From: Patescibacteria group bacterium | GTDB lineage: Bacteria; Patescibacteriota; Patescibacteriia; UBA9570 | NCBI GenBank assembly: GCA_024277435.1 | Contig: JAJRVJ010000015.1 | Location: 1-58,410, forward strand | DNA length: 58,410 nt | Direction: 5' to 3' | Part shown: one piece after another, positions 28,996-37,856 of the stretch | Numbering within the stretch: position 1 is the stretch's first letter | Layout: each line of letters opens with the position of its first letter | Notes under the pieces: generated by a model | The model's input: only the letters and a program-made list of their open reading frames with translations | Database searches by the model: none | What the model was told of the DNA's origin: nothing | Made by a program: the position numbers and the translations under genes

Positions 28996-30693
28996 TTATA
29001 GGGGGCTTCCAAGGTCCTTTAGAAGATGAACAATTTCTTCTTGATGAGAGTGACTAGCGTTGGCTAGCTTCTCTTTTTTTAGAATAGATTTTAAGTAATC
29101 TAAGCTAATTGATTCTGGATGCAATACAAATGTAGCTCCTTCTTTATAGAAGCGTTCGGCGTCAACTAGTTGGTCAGCTGAAACAATAACATCGGCCTTA
29201 ACTTTAAAGTGTTTAATATATTGTAGTAAGCTTAGAGTTGTTTCTGTATACGGCACGATTGAGATAATCATATCCGCATCTTGCACATTGGCGCGCTCTA
29301 AAATATCTTCATCGCGCATATCTCCATATAAATAATACACATCTTGGTTTTTTATCGCCTCAGAACTTAGCGGGTTGTAATCTACAACGATAATATCTTT
29401 CTTCAGATGCTTAAGTGCTTTGAGAATTTTATTTACGGGAGCATGATACCCAAATACAACGATGTGTTTATGTAGCTCTTTAGGTAGATGACTTCCCTGT
29501 TCATCTTTATCATGAATACGGAGTTTTTGGAGCATAGGTTTTGCAAATGCATAGATTTTTTCATTATAGGTAATTGCATATGTAGATACCGTCATTGTCA
29601 CGAGGCCAATAATTGCAATCATTGATACGACATTATGATCAATAAGGCCTTGTTCTAATCCTACGTTGGCTAGTATAAAAGAGAATTCACTAATTTGACC
29701 AATGGCTAATCCTGTAAATAGAGCGGTGCGTTGTTTGTGTTTACCAAAACGTAGAATGGTATACACAATCAGCGGATTACCAATCAATACAAATAGTGTA
29801 AGAATGAGCGTTGCTATAATAAGCTGTGCATTGAAGCTTAAAATCAGCTGACTTCCAACATACGCAAAGAAAAATACAATGAAGAAGTCGCGCAGTGGAC
29901 GAATGCGCGCGGCAATCTCAAAATTGTATTCTAATGTGGCCAACGCAATTCCTGCAAAGAATACCGCAATGGCAATTGAAAAGTTAATAGATAACGCAAT
30001 TGCGCCAAATAGAAGGCACCAGGCAATACTCCAAAGGAATAGTAGTTCTGGTGAGTGACCAATGAATTTAAATATGCGGCGGAAAACAAATTTTGCCAAA
30101 AAGAAAGCGAGGCCAGCAATAAAAATGGTTTTTACGAATAATAAAAGCATGTCTGGCCATGGAATTCCTGTGAGAGAAAGATTGGTTCCAAAGCTTTCTA
30201 GAAGTAATAATGCAAATACAGCTAAGAAATCTTGAATAATTAATATGGCTATTGTAATACGACCATACAGGCTTTGCATTTGCCGCTTTTCACTAAGTAT
30301 TTTTACTATAATAATCGTACTAGATAACGTGAGAGCAATTGAAATAAACCATGATTCTATTAATGAGAAACCTAAACCTAATGCAATGATCCAGCTAAAA
30401 AACCCAGTGAAGAGTACTTGGCCGAAACCAGAAAATAGCGCAACTTTGTTTAGCTCTTTGAATTTACTGATATCTAATTCAATGCCAATGAGAAATAATA
30501 AAAAAGCAATGCCAAAGGTTGCCATTACATCAATAAGCTCATGTGATTGGATCATATCAAGCCCAAGCGGACCTAAGATTATACCTGCCAACATGAATGC
30601 AAGTATAATTGGTTGCTTAAGCCACTTGGCTATAAGTGCTAATGCGGTGCTAACTACGATTACCGCACTAATTTCGAAAAATATTCCTTCCAT
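28996..30693 (-). CDS. CPA2-type cation/H+ antiporter with RCK-like domain (565 aa)
   Basis: About twelve membrane segments form residues 1-380, with the family sequence FLLFLIGIELDISKF in the fourth and QDFLAVFALLLLE in the middle. The C-terminal part is a TrkA-N/RCK-like domain (HIVVFGYHAPVNKILKAL, DIIVVDYNPLS, YGDMRDEDILERANVQDADMII). Its glycine-rich loop reads GYHAPV where GxGxxG is expected, so nucleotide binding may be altered or lost. It resembles KefB/YbaL-type K+/H+ exchangers. TATACT lies nine bases before the ATG, divergent from ruvA. Confidence 0.85.
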   Translation of the reverse strand: MEGIFFEISAVIVVSTALALIAKWLKQPIILAFMLAGIILGPLGLDMIQSHELIDVMATFGIAFLLFLIGIELDISKFKELNKVALFSGFGQVLFTGFFSWIIALGLGFSLIESWFISIALTLSSTIIIVKILSEKRQMQSLYGRITIAILIIQDFLAVFALLLLESFGTNLSLTGIPWPDMLLLFVKTIFIAGLAFFLAKFVFRRIFKFIGHSPELLFLWSIAWCLLFGAIALSINFSIAIAVFFAGIALATLEYNFEIAARIRPLRDFFIVFFFAYVGSQLILSFNAQLIIATLILTLFVLIGNPLIVYTILRFGKHKQRTALFTGLAIGQISEFSFILANVGLEQGLIDHNVVSMIAIIGLVTMTVSTYAITYNEKIYAFAKPMLQKLRIHDKDEQGSHLPKELHKHIVVFGYHAPVNKILKALKHLKKDIIVVDYNPLSSEAIKNQDVYYLYGDMRDEDILERANVQDADMIISIVPYTETTLSLLQYIKHFKVKADVIVSADQLVDAERFYKEGATFVLHPESISLDYLKSILKKEKLANASHSHQEEIVHLLKDLGSPL

Positions 30694-30758
30694 TTGGACA
30701 CAAGTATAGCATAAATTTTTCCCTTAATCAAGCCAAAAAAACGTGCTATACTGCTTTT

Positions 30759-31325
30759 ATGATTGCATCACTCAAGGGCACGGTTAGTGTCATTCAAAAA
30801 TTTATCATTGTGGAGGTTAGCGGGGTTGGTTATAAAGTGACTATTCCAGAAACAGTATCAGAATCGTTACGGGTTGGAGATGAAGTAGTATTGTTTACTC
30901 ACCAGCATGTACGTGAAGACATGTTGGATCTATATGGATTTATTTCATTGGCTGAACTTGAATTATTTGAGCAATTAATTAGCGTTTCCGGTGTAGGGCC
31001 AAAAGCTGGACTGGCATTATTATCTCAGTTTAGCGCAGCGCAATTGCAGCAATCAATTATCACTGGTGATACCTCATTACTTACCAAAGTATCTGGTATT
31101 GGTAAAAAAACTGCCGAGCGGTTGATTTTGGAACTGAAGGGTAGTTTGGGCGATGTCATGATTTCAGCTAAAGGATCAGCGAGTGGAGAAGTTGGCATAG
31201 CTGCATCAGCATTAGAGCAATTAGGGTATTCGGCACAAGAGGTATTGGAGGCATTGAAAGATGTTGATTCTGAATCTACAGTTGAAGAACAAATTAAGCA
31301 TGCGCTTGGCGTGCTAGGTAGTTAA
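30759..31325 (+). CDS. ruvA: Holliday junction branch migration protein RuvA (188 aa)
   Basis: RuvA holds the four-way junction for the RuvB motor. The OB-fold N-terminus (MIASLKGTVSVIQKFIIVEVSGVGYKV is family-like), two HhH motifs (LISVSGVGPKAGLALL and LTKVSGIGKKTAERLILELK) and domain III (EVGIAASALEQLGYSAQEV) are present. TATACT is six bases before the ATG, predicting a leaderless mRNA. ruvB and ruvC are not in the window. It heads an operon with FemX-like, nucleotidyltransferase and yvcK-like genes. Confidence 0.95.
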   Translation: MIASLKGTVSVIQKFIIVEVSGVGYKVTIPETVSESLRVGDEVVLFTHQHVREDMLDLYGFISLAELELFEQLISVSGVGPKAGLALLSQFSAAQLQQSIITGDTSLLTKVSGIGKKTAERLILELKGSLGDVMISAKGSASGEVGIAASALEQLGYSAQEVLEALKDVDSESTVEEQIKHALGVLGS

Positions 31326-31329
31326 ATTC

Positions 31330-32259
31330 ATGGATGCAGTGCAGTGGAATACATTTATTCAAGAGCATGACGGATCGTTTTTGCAATCTTGGCAGTGGGG
31401 TAGATTTCAAGAGCGCTATGGACATACAGTAATTCGTCTGCAAAAAGATCAGCTGGCTATTCAATTAATTGTACATACGCTGCCAGCTGGCCGAACATAT
31501 TTATTCTCACCATATGGTCCGGTTGGTCATGCTAATTTTATGAGCGGACTGTTAGATCTTATTACTGCCGAGGCCACTAAACATAAGGCGGTATTTTGGC
31601 GTTATGAAAATTTACATGAGGCAATTGGTGGAAATAAGGCTCATGATATTCATCCACACTATACGTGGGTAACACCATTGGTTGATTCTGAAACTATGTT
31701 GGCCAACATGAAATCAAAGTGGCGTTATAATATTCGATTAGCAGAGCGAAAGGGAGTGACCGTACGAGTATCGAGTGATGTAAAAGATGTACGTATAGTA
31801 CATGAGTTATTATCGAACACGGCGCAGCGTCAGGGTATTTCTATTCATCTGCAAATGTATTATCAGTTAATGCTTGATGAGCTTGGGCCAGATGGAATGG
31901 CAAAGTTGTATTTGGCGGAGCATGATGGTAATGTGGTTGCCGCCAATTTAATGATTGGGTTTGGTAGCACCATGACATATGTACATGGCGGATCTAATCA
32001 TGAGTATCGATCGTTAATGGCACCTCACGCATTGCAATGGAAGGCCATGATGGATGCCTATGAAGCGGGATATACGCAATATGATTTTTTTGGAATCGCA
32101 CCCCCTGATCAGCTAGATCACCCTTGGGCAGGAATTACCAGATTCAAACAAGGTTTTGGTGGAGAGTTGCGTGAATATTCTGGAACATATGAAGTTCCAC
32201 TGAATAAAATGTGGTATAATGCATACAGCTTGGCTAAGAAAATACGTAGTGAACACTAG
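31330..32259 (+). CDS. FemAB/FemX-like peptidoglycan bridge aminoacyltransferase (309 aa)
   Basis: FemX-type GNAT-fold enzymes add amino acids from aminoacyl-tRNA to lipid II. The N-terminal FLQSWQWGRFQERYG and the second GNAT unit (LYLAEHDGNVVAANLMIGFG, TYVHGGSNHEYRSLMAPHALQW, YDFFGIAPP) are diagnostic of the family. The helical arm found in some Fem proteins is absent, giving a short form. It begins 4 bp after ruvA. Together with the MurE-like and LCP genes it suggests a cross-bridged peptidoglycan wall. Confidence 0.85.
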   Translation: MDAVQWNTFIQEHDGSFLQSWQWGRFQERYGHTVIRLQKDQLAIQLIVHTLPAGRTYLFSPYGPVGHANFMSGLLDLITAEATKHKAVFWRYENLHEAIGGNKAHDIHPHYTWVTPLVDSETMLANMKSKWRYNIRLAERKGVTVRVSSDVKDVRIVHELLSNTAQRQGISIHLQMYYQLMLDELGPDGMAKLYLAEHDGNVVAANLMIGFGSTMTYVHGGSNHEYRSLMAPHALQWKAMMDAYEAGYTQYDFFGIAPPDQLDHPWAGITRFKQGFGGELREYSGTYEVPLNKMWYNAYSLAKKIRSEH

Positions 32260-32267
32260 TACCAAAT

Positions 32268-32993
32268 ATGGATATTGTTATCGCAGCTGCCGGTAAAGGT
32301 ACGCGCTTGAAGGAATACACAAAACACTTGCCTAAACATATTATTGAAATAGCTGGTAAGCCTTTTTTATATTATCTACTTGATTCAGCTGTCGCTGCCA
32401 AGTTTAATCGTATTATTATTGTAGGTGGTCACCATTATGACAAATTAGTTCATGCAGTAAATCGGTATCCTGCGCATGAAGGGGTTGAAATTATTACTGT
32501 AAATCAGTCTGAAATGATTGGTCCTGATAAGTATGGTACAGCCTGTCCGGTGTTGGCAGTAGAAAATTTGATCCGGGGGGATAGATTTGTATATACTATG
32601 GGCGATCATTTACTTTCAGCAACCGATTTAGTGCGCATGCAAATGTCTACTCGAGAAATGCTATTAGCAACGTACGAACATTCTCAGCCGGAACGTTTTG
32701 GTGTCGTTGAAGAAAATGCAGATCATCAATTGATACGTATTGTTGAGAAGCCGAGTAATCCAACTAGTAATCGCGTGAATGTTGGATTGTATACACTATC
32801 GAAGCATATTTTCCCTGCCCTCCATTCTTTAAAGAGTTCCGAACGAAATGAATATGAAATTACGGATGCTTTAAATCAGGAGGCGAAGCAATATCCTGTG
32901 AGAGTATTGTCGCTAGAAGGTTACTGGTTAGATTTGGGTCGGCCAGAAGATATTTCGTCGTTAGAACAGTTCTTGAAGACGGCGCAGGTATGA
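32268..32993 (+). CDS. Sugar-phosphate nucleotidyltransferase (241 aa)
   Basis: The N-terminal pyrophosphorylase signature AAAGKGTRLKEYTKHLPKH (residues 6-24) is intact, including the Lys after the loop, and GDHLLS and VEKPSNP motifs follow. Such enzymes activate sugar-1-phosphates (NDP-glucose, -mannose or -GlcNAc) for glycan synthesis. There is no C-terminal left-handed beta-helix, so this is not a bifunctional GlmU. It overlaps the YvcK-like gene by 4 bp. Confidence 0.85.
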   Translation: MDIVIAAAGKGTRLKEYTKHLPKHIIEIAGKPFLYYLLDSAVAAKFNRIIIVGGHHYDKLVHAVNRYPAHEGVEIITVNQSEMIGPDKYGTACPVLAVENLIRGDRFVYTMGDHLLSATDLVRMQMSTREMLLATYEHSQPERFGVVEENADHQLIRIVEKPSNPTSNRVNVGLYTLSKHIFPALHSLKSSERNEYEITDALNQEAKQYPVRVLSLEGYWLDLGRPEDISSLEQFLKTAQV

Positions 32994-33901
32994 AGAAAAT
33001 TGTTACCATCGGTGGTGGATCTGGTCAATTTGAATTACTTCATCACCTCAAAGAGTATGATGTAGAAATAAGCGCCGTGGTTACCATGATGGATGACGGC
33101 GGATCTACTGGTAAACTGCGCGAGCAACTAGGTGTATTGCCGCCCGGGGATGTGCGTCGTTGCCTACGAGCTCTTGCACAAACGGATTCTGGACTACCAG
33201 ATTTATTAGAGCATAGATTTTCCGCTGGAGATCTAGAAGGGCATACGGTGGGTAATATTATGATTTCAGCATTAGAGCAGCAGTATGGAGATTTTGGCAA
33301 GGCTGTGGCCGAATTAGCTCGTGTACTTAATATTAAAGGTGAAGTATTGCCAGTAACATTCGATCAAGCAACATTGTGCGCTACATTAGAGGATGGCTCG
33401 GTGGTTGAAGGAGAGACTAATATTGATATTCCTCAACATGATACTGCGCTGCGTATTAAAGATGTATTTTTAAAAGGTGATCCACAAGTAAATCCAGCAG
33501 TGCTTAATGCCATTGCTAAGGCGGACATGATTATTCTTACTATTGGGGATGTATATACAAGTGTAATTCCAAACTTATTAGTTACTGGTGTGGCTGACGC
33601 ACTAATGAAAGCTAAGGGTACGTTGATATACACCTGTAATCAAACAATTAAAGTAGGAGAAACCGATGGGTTTACTGCTTACGATTATGTAACAACGTTG
33701 GAACGTTATTTGTCTGGCAGGAAACTTGATACTATTGTTGTAAACAAAGATAATGCTGAAGTTTCGGAAGACGATGCTTCGATTGTGCGCTGTGACGTAT
33801 CTACACTTGAGCAGCATGGTATTCAAGTTGTGTTAGGAGATGTAGCTGATGGAAATATTGTAAGTGGAGAAAAGCTCGCTAAGATTGTAGCTGAATTATG
33901 A
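32990..33901 (+). CDS. YvcK/CofD-like protein (303 aa)
   Basis: The protein begins KIVTIGGGSGQFELLHHLK and continues VTMMDDGGSTGKLREQLGVLPPGDVRRCL, the pattern of the YvcK (gluconeogenesis factor/MgfK) branch of the CofD family. YvcK binds UDP-sugars and influences cell wall synthesis in Bacillus (known). The place after a sugar nucleotidyltransferase fits that role. It overlaps both neighbours by 4 bp (ATGA-type junctions), showing translational coupling. Confidence 0.85.
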   Translation: MKKIVTIGGGSGQFELLHHLKEYDVEISAVVTMMDDGGSTGKLREQLGVLPPGDVRRCLRALAQTDSGLPDLLEHRFSAGDLEGHTVGNIMISALEQQYGDFGKAVAELARVLNIKGEVLPVTFDQATLCATLEDGSVVEGETNIDIPQHDTALRIKDVFLKGDPQVNPAVLNAIAKADMIILTIGDVYTSVIPNLLVTGVADALMKAKGTLIYTCNQTIKVGETDGFTAYDYVTTLERYLSGRKLDTIVVNKDNAEVSEDDASIVRCDVSTLEQHGIQVVLGDVADGNIVSGEKLAKIVAEL

Positions 33902-34467
33902 AAACAGTAATTATTGATTTTGATGATACATTATTAAATACTACTGCGCTTAAGAAGGCATTAGCACAAAGTTTGGGATTAAGTGAGGAACAATGGAGTG
34001 ATGCGTATAGGCGTTACGTTGAAGATAATAATACATTTGATGCCGCTGGTTTTTTACAGGGAGTAGATGCCGCAAAGCGTAAAAAATTTGAACAGGTATT
34101 ACAACGTACACAAACGTTCATGTATCCAGATAGCAGGCAATTTATAAATCAATGCTTGGAATCTGGGTGGCGAGTGGTTATTTTAACCTACGGTGATGTT
34201 CGATTACAAACTGCTAAGCTAGATGCCGTTGATTGGCCAGAGGCTGTTGAGCGAAGAGTGGTAGATGTACGAAAAGTAAATGTACTGAGTGAATATATAA
34301 GTGACACAACGGTCATTATTGATGATAAGCCTGCAGAGCTAGATTTAATAGCTGAGCAGTTTCCAGCAGTATCATTATATTGGATGAAACGAGCTACTGG
34401 CGCGCATCGTGATACGGAACCCAAGCGATATGATACAATGGTTACAGATTTAAGTATTATTTTGTAA
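33898..34467 (+). CDS. HAD family hydrolase (189 aa)
   Basis: Motif I VIIDFDDTLLNT (residues 4-15) with DxD, motif II VILTYG, and motif IV TVIIDDKPAELD are intact. A small helical cap lies between about residues 15 and 80. It is the fourth HAD in the window and shares a 4-bp overlap with the YvcK-like gene. Substrate unknown; a phosphatase acting on a sugar phosphate of the neighbouring pathway is possible. Confidence 0.8.
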   Translation: MKTVIIDFDDTLLNTTALKKALAQSLGLSEEQWSDAYRRYVEDNNTFDAAGFLQGVDAAKRKKFEQVLQRTQTFMYPDSRQFINQCLESGWRVVILTYGDVRLQTAKLDAVDWPEAVERRVVDVRKVNVLSEYISDTTVIIDDKPAELDLIAEQFPAVSLYWMKRATGAHRDTEPKRYDTMVTDLSIIL

Positions 34468-34471
34468 CTAT

Positions 34472-34768
34472 ATGGCGTATTCATCACGGGAAAGTACAAA
34501 AGGCAAAGGTATAAAAGGGGTAGATAATTTAGGGGTAGGTGTTTTTTATTATTATAGTAATGAACTCGATCAACGAGATGGTAATGACGATAAAGCGGTA
34601 TCTGATAAACGAGCTGAAGCAATGGCGCAAACACTTGATAATGATGCTGGTGGAGAGTTAGAAAAGTTAAAGAAAATTCTTGCATCAAAGGATCGTCATA
34701 AGATTCCAGGATATGGAGTATTTGTTACCGTAAAATATCGAGATGGTGACTTGTGGATTTTAGCCTAG
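34472..34768 (+). CDS. Small unknown protein (98 aa)
   Basis: I do not recognise this protein. It is soluble and charged, with a glycine-rich start (KGKGIKGVDNLGVGVFYYYS), a central helix (ADKRAEAMAQTLDND-like) and two C-terminal strands (YGVFVTVKYRDGDLWILA). It sits 4 bp after a HAD gene and 1 bp before xseA, so it is clearly part of the operon and likely expressed. Confidence 0.65.
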   Translation: MAYSSRESTKGKGIKGVDNLGVGVFYYYSNELDQRDGNDDKAVSDKRAEAMAQTLDNDAGGELEKLKKILASKDRHKIPGYGVFVTVKYRDGDLWILA

Positions 34769-34769
34769 C

Positions 34770-35933
34770 ATGCAGATATATTCGGTAAGTGAATTTGTAA
34801 AAGGCATCAACCAACTTCTTGTTGGCATTCCTTCGGTTGTGCAAGGTGAAGTGAGTAATTATCGAGTTTCACAAAATCGGTTCGTGTGGTTCGACTTGAA
34901 AGATGAAAATAGTTACGTAAGTTGTTTTGCGCTTACCTTTCAAATGAAGGATGAGTTGGAAGACGGGATGGAGATTCAAGTATTTGGAAATCCTGGCTTA
35001 TTCAAGAAATCTGGAAAGTTTCATATTCGTGTAAAAAAAGTACAAATGGTAGGTGCTGGCGGATTGAAGAAGGAGTACGAAAAATTAAAAGCCAAGCTTA
35101 CTAAAGAGGGGTTATTTGATGAAGGTCGTAAGCGACAGCTACCGCGCTTTCCCAAGCGAATTGCACTAGTCACGTCGCGTGATGCAGCAGCATACACAGA
35201 TGTGCAGCGAATACTTAATAATCGTTGGGGCGGTTTAGACATTACGCTTTTTCATGTTCAAGTGCAGGGCGCAAAGGCGGTGAATTCTATTGCTGCAGCT
35301 TTACATACAATAAATGAAGAGTATGCCGATGATTTTGATGTTGCTATTCTTACGCGCGGCGGAGGATCGATGGAGGATTTGCAGGCATTTAATGATGAAG
35401 ATGTTGTGCGGGGTGTATTTGCGATGAAGATACCAACGGTAGTAGGAATTGGTCATGAACGTGATGAAACTCTAGCTGAGTATGCGGCGGATAAACGGGC
35501 GTCAACACCATCAAATGCTGCTGAGTTAATTGTTCCAGATAAGCGTGATGTGTTGTATCAACTACAAACATTAGTACGGCAACAAGAGCAGGCGCTTCAA
35601 GAACAGGTTAACGCGATGGGAAGTAGGGTTCGTAGCGCCATTGATATATTAGACGATCAAGCTGCTCGATACGTTAGCTCGGTTCGTGATTTGCAACAGA
35701 GGTTTTTATTGCAGGCTAACACATGGGAAACGCAAGTGCATACAGCGCTTGAATCTGTTCATCATCAGCAGAAATTATTATCTTCATATAACCCGAAGGG
35801 TATCTTACAGCGAGGGTATTCAATTACTCGGTTAGCGGATGGTACAGTTGTATCTAAAAAAGAACACACTAAAAAGGGAGATACTATTTCCACAATTATT
35901 GCTGATGGTGAAATACGCTCTAAAGTGTTATAA
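34770..35933 (+). CDS. xseA: Exodeoxyribonuclease VII large subunit (387 aa)
   Basis: The N-terminal OB fold (VSEFVKGINQLL, GEVSNYRVSQNRFVWFDLKD) and the catalytic domain (LPRFPKRIALVTSRDAAAYTDV, ILTRGGGSMEDLQAFNDEDVV, TVVGIGHERDETLAEYAADKRASTPSNAAE) are canonical. Exo VII degrades single-stranded DNA from both ends. The protein is about 60 residues shorter than E. coli XseA, mostly in the coiled-coil region before the C-terminal YNPKGILQRGYSI motif. xseB follows after 10 bp. Confidence 0.95.
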   Translation: MQIYSVSEFVKGINQLLVGIPSVVQGEVSNYRVSQNRFVWFDLKDENSYVSCFALTFQMKDELEDGMEIQVFGNPGLFKKSGKFHIRVKKVQMVGAGGLKKEYEKLKAKLTKEGLFDEGRKRQLPRFPKRIALVTSRDAAAYTDVQRILNNRWGGLDITLFHVQVQGAKAVNSIAAALHTINEEYADDFDVAILTRGGGSMEDLQAFNDEDVVRGVFAMKIPTVVGIGHERDETLAEYAADKRASTPSNAAELIVPDKRDVLYQLQTLVRQQEQALQEQVNAMGSRVRSAIDILDDQAARYVSSVRDLQQRFLLQANTWETQVHTALESVHHQQKLLSSYNPKGILQRGYSITRLADGTVVSKKEHTKKGDTISTIIADGEIRSKVL

Positions 35934-35943
35934 TTTGTAAACT

Positions 35944-36198
35944 ATGGCAAAGAAAAAAACGACTAAATTCGCAAAATCAACTAGTAGTGCCTTGGATTTT
36001 CAAAAGGAATTTACTAAGTTAGAAAAAATTACTGACGAGTTTGAATCTGGTGAGTATGATTTGGAAACCGGCCTCAAGAAATTTGAGGAGGGATTACGAT
36101 TAGCGCAAATGCTAAAAGAGCACTTAGAAGAGGTTGAAAATCGTATATCAACAATCAAGGGAAAATACGATGAGCTTACACAAGAAAAAGAAGATTAA
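35944..36198 (+). CDS. xseB: Exodeoxyribonuclease VII small subunit (84 aa)
   Basis: The two-helix family pattern is clear: LDFQKEFTKLEKITDEFESGEYDLETGLKKFEEGLRLAQMLKEHL. A basic N-terminal extension (AKKKTTKFAKS) precedes it. Several copies bind each XseA along its coiled coil. Its last 29 bp overlap the start of the LCP gene. Confidence 0.9.
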   Translation: MAKKKTTKFAKSTSSALDFQKEFTKLEKITDEFESGEYDLETGLKKFEEGLRLAQMLKEHLEEVENRISTIKGKYDELTQEKED

Positions 36199-37090
36199 GA
36201 AACGGCAGTCAGTTGCCGATGGTCCTGCAGTTGAACAGCCAATGTCAAGAAAGAGGATGGGTTGCAAGCGCTTTTTAGTTAAGTGGTTTGTAATATTTAT
36301 GGTATGCATTGTGGGCGTACTCATTATTGTTCCAGCTATTATTTATGCAGCTCAGCCGGATTATTATAAAATACTTATTATTGGTTCAGATCAACGCGGA
36401 ACAGAACGCGCTAGGTCTGACGCCATTATGATTCTTTCAGTTCCGAAGAAACGGGATGATCCTTTTTCAATTATCATGATTCCGCGTGATACAAAAATTG
36501 AGCATGAGGAAAAAGGTTTGCAAAAACTTACGCACTTCTATGCGATGTGGGAAGATGAGGATGAATATTTAGGAAACATAGATTTTACGCGAGAAGTTAT
36601 TGAGGATTTACTAGATGTTAAACTTGATGGAACAATTGAGGTGACCTTTGATAGTTTTATAGAAATTGTTGATATGGTAGGTGGTGTGGATACAGAAAGC
36701 GAAGGTCATTTAGATGGCGCTGCAGCGAAGGAGTTAGTTCATAATCGCTTCAATAAAGCCGAGGGAGATTTTGGAAGAGCCGCAGCTCAACGGGAGGTGC
36801 TACGTAATTTGATGAGTAGGATGAAAGATCCAGTTGCAGCTCAGCAGATGTATGAATATTTTAAGAACACGGATAGAGCGCGCTTAAATATAAATCGTAC
36901 GAGCGCGATGGTATTTGGTGCGGCGTATATTATTGGACATCGTGGAGATACATCAATTGGAGAAGTAGAGGAAGTTGTACTTCCTGTGAGTGGTCAGCGC
37001 ATATATACAGCATCAGCTGGAAAGGAATTATCTTATCAAGTAGTTGATGAGGATGAGTTGATTGAATTGGTTGAGGAATACTTACGCTAG
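36170..37090 (+). CDS. LytR-CpsA-Psr family ligase (306 aa)
   Basis: A basic N-terminal tail and one membrane helix (VIFMVCIVGVLIIVPAII, about 40-58) anchor an extracellular LCP domain, with ILIIGSDQRG, RSDAIMILSVPKK and IIMIPRDTKIE (residues about 75-120) and the late motif DFGRAAAQREVLRNL. LCP enzymes attach polyprenyl-linked glycans to peptidoglycan or proteins. The ATG at 36170 is preferred; it lies inside the end of xseB, so translation is coupled. Confidence 0.88.
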   Translation: MSLHKKKKIKKRQSVADGPAVEQPMSRKRMGCKRFLVKWFVIFMVCIVGVLIIVPAIIYAAQPDYYKILIIGSDQRGTERARSDAIMILSVPKKRDDPFSIIMIPRDTKIEHEEKGLQKLTHFYAMWEDEDEYLGNIDFTREVIEDLLDVKLDGTIEVTFDSFIEIVDMVGGVDTESEGHLDGAAAKELVHNRFNKAEGDFGRAAAQREVLRNLMSRMKDPVAAQQMYEYFKNTDRARLNINRTSAMVFGAAYIIGHRGDTSIGEVEEVVLPVSGQRIYTASAGKELSYQVVDEDELIELVEEYLR

Positions 37091-37091
37091 T

Positions 37092-37856
37092 ATGTTTAGA
37101 GCTTCTGCGTATAAGTTAAATATGTATGAAACATGTCCGCAGCAATACAAGTTCACATACATTGATCATATTGCTGATGAGTACAAGCAACCAAAGCCCT
37201 ATTTAACAATGGGAGCGCATGTGCATAATTCACTAAAAGATTTTTACGATAATATTGAACCCACAGAGCGAAGTTGGGATGTATTAGAGGGTATCTTGCG
37301 GAGAAGGTGGCGTGAAAACAGATCTGGCTTTGCAGATAGAGAGGATGAAAAAAATTGGGGCATGCGCGCTTTGCAGATGCTTAAAGCATTTTATTTTAAA
37401 AATGATATTACTAAAACCCCAGTAATGCTGGAGGATTTTTATGATATGGATCTAGCTGAGGATATTCGTGTTGTTGGACGGATTGATAGGGTTGATGAAG
37501 AAGATGAAGGGCTGCATGTAATTGATTACAAAACTGGCAAGTACAATAAAGAGGATGTGTCGGACTTGCAATTAATTATTTATGCAATGATTGTTGAGGC
37601 TAATTCTAAGCAACGAGTGCATAAGGCTTCGTATTTATATTTAACCACTAATCAGTGGTATAGTTTGGATATCAGTTCTGATATGTATGAAGCTGTTGCA
37701 GAGCAGCTTATCGAGCGAGTTGAAATAATTAAGCAAGATAAAGAGCTTAATCCGCGTATTAATAAGTATTGTAAGAATTGCGATTTTATTGATATATGTC
37801 CCAAATCAGAGGAGGTTAAGCAGCTTATTGAAAAGAAGACACTACCAAATATATGA
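37092..37856 (+). CDS. PD-(D/E)XK nuclease with Fe-S cysteines, RecB/Cas4-like (254 aa)
   Basis: The core nuclease motifs are RIDRVDEEDEGLHVIDYKTGK, with Asp before the strand and D-Y-K as the (D/E)xK element. One Cys near the N-terminus (YETCPQQYKF) and three at the C-terminus (CKNCDFIDIC) match the four-cysteine iron-sulphur cluster of the AddB/Cas4 group. The start at 37092 follows the LCP stop by 1 bp; an in-frame codon at 37062 would overlap it. No cas genes are nearby. It overlaps the next exonuclease gene by 4 bp, suggesting a joint repair task. Confidence 0.85.
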   Translation: MFRASAYKLNMYETCPQQYKFTYIDHIADEYKQPKPYLTMGAHVHNSLKDFYDNIEPTERSWDVLEGILRRRWRENRSGFADREDEKNWGMRALQMLKAFYFKNDITKTPVMLEDFYDMDLAEDIRVVGRIDRVDEEDEGLHVIDYKTGKYNKEDVSDLQLIIYAMIVEANSKQRVHKASYLYLTTNQWYSLDISSDMYEAVAEQLIERVEIIKQDKELNPRINKYCKNCDFIDICPKSEEVKQLIEKKTLPNI

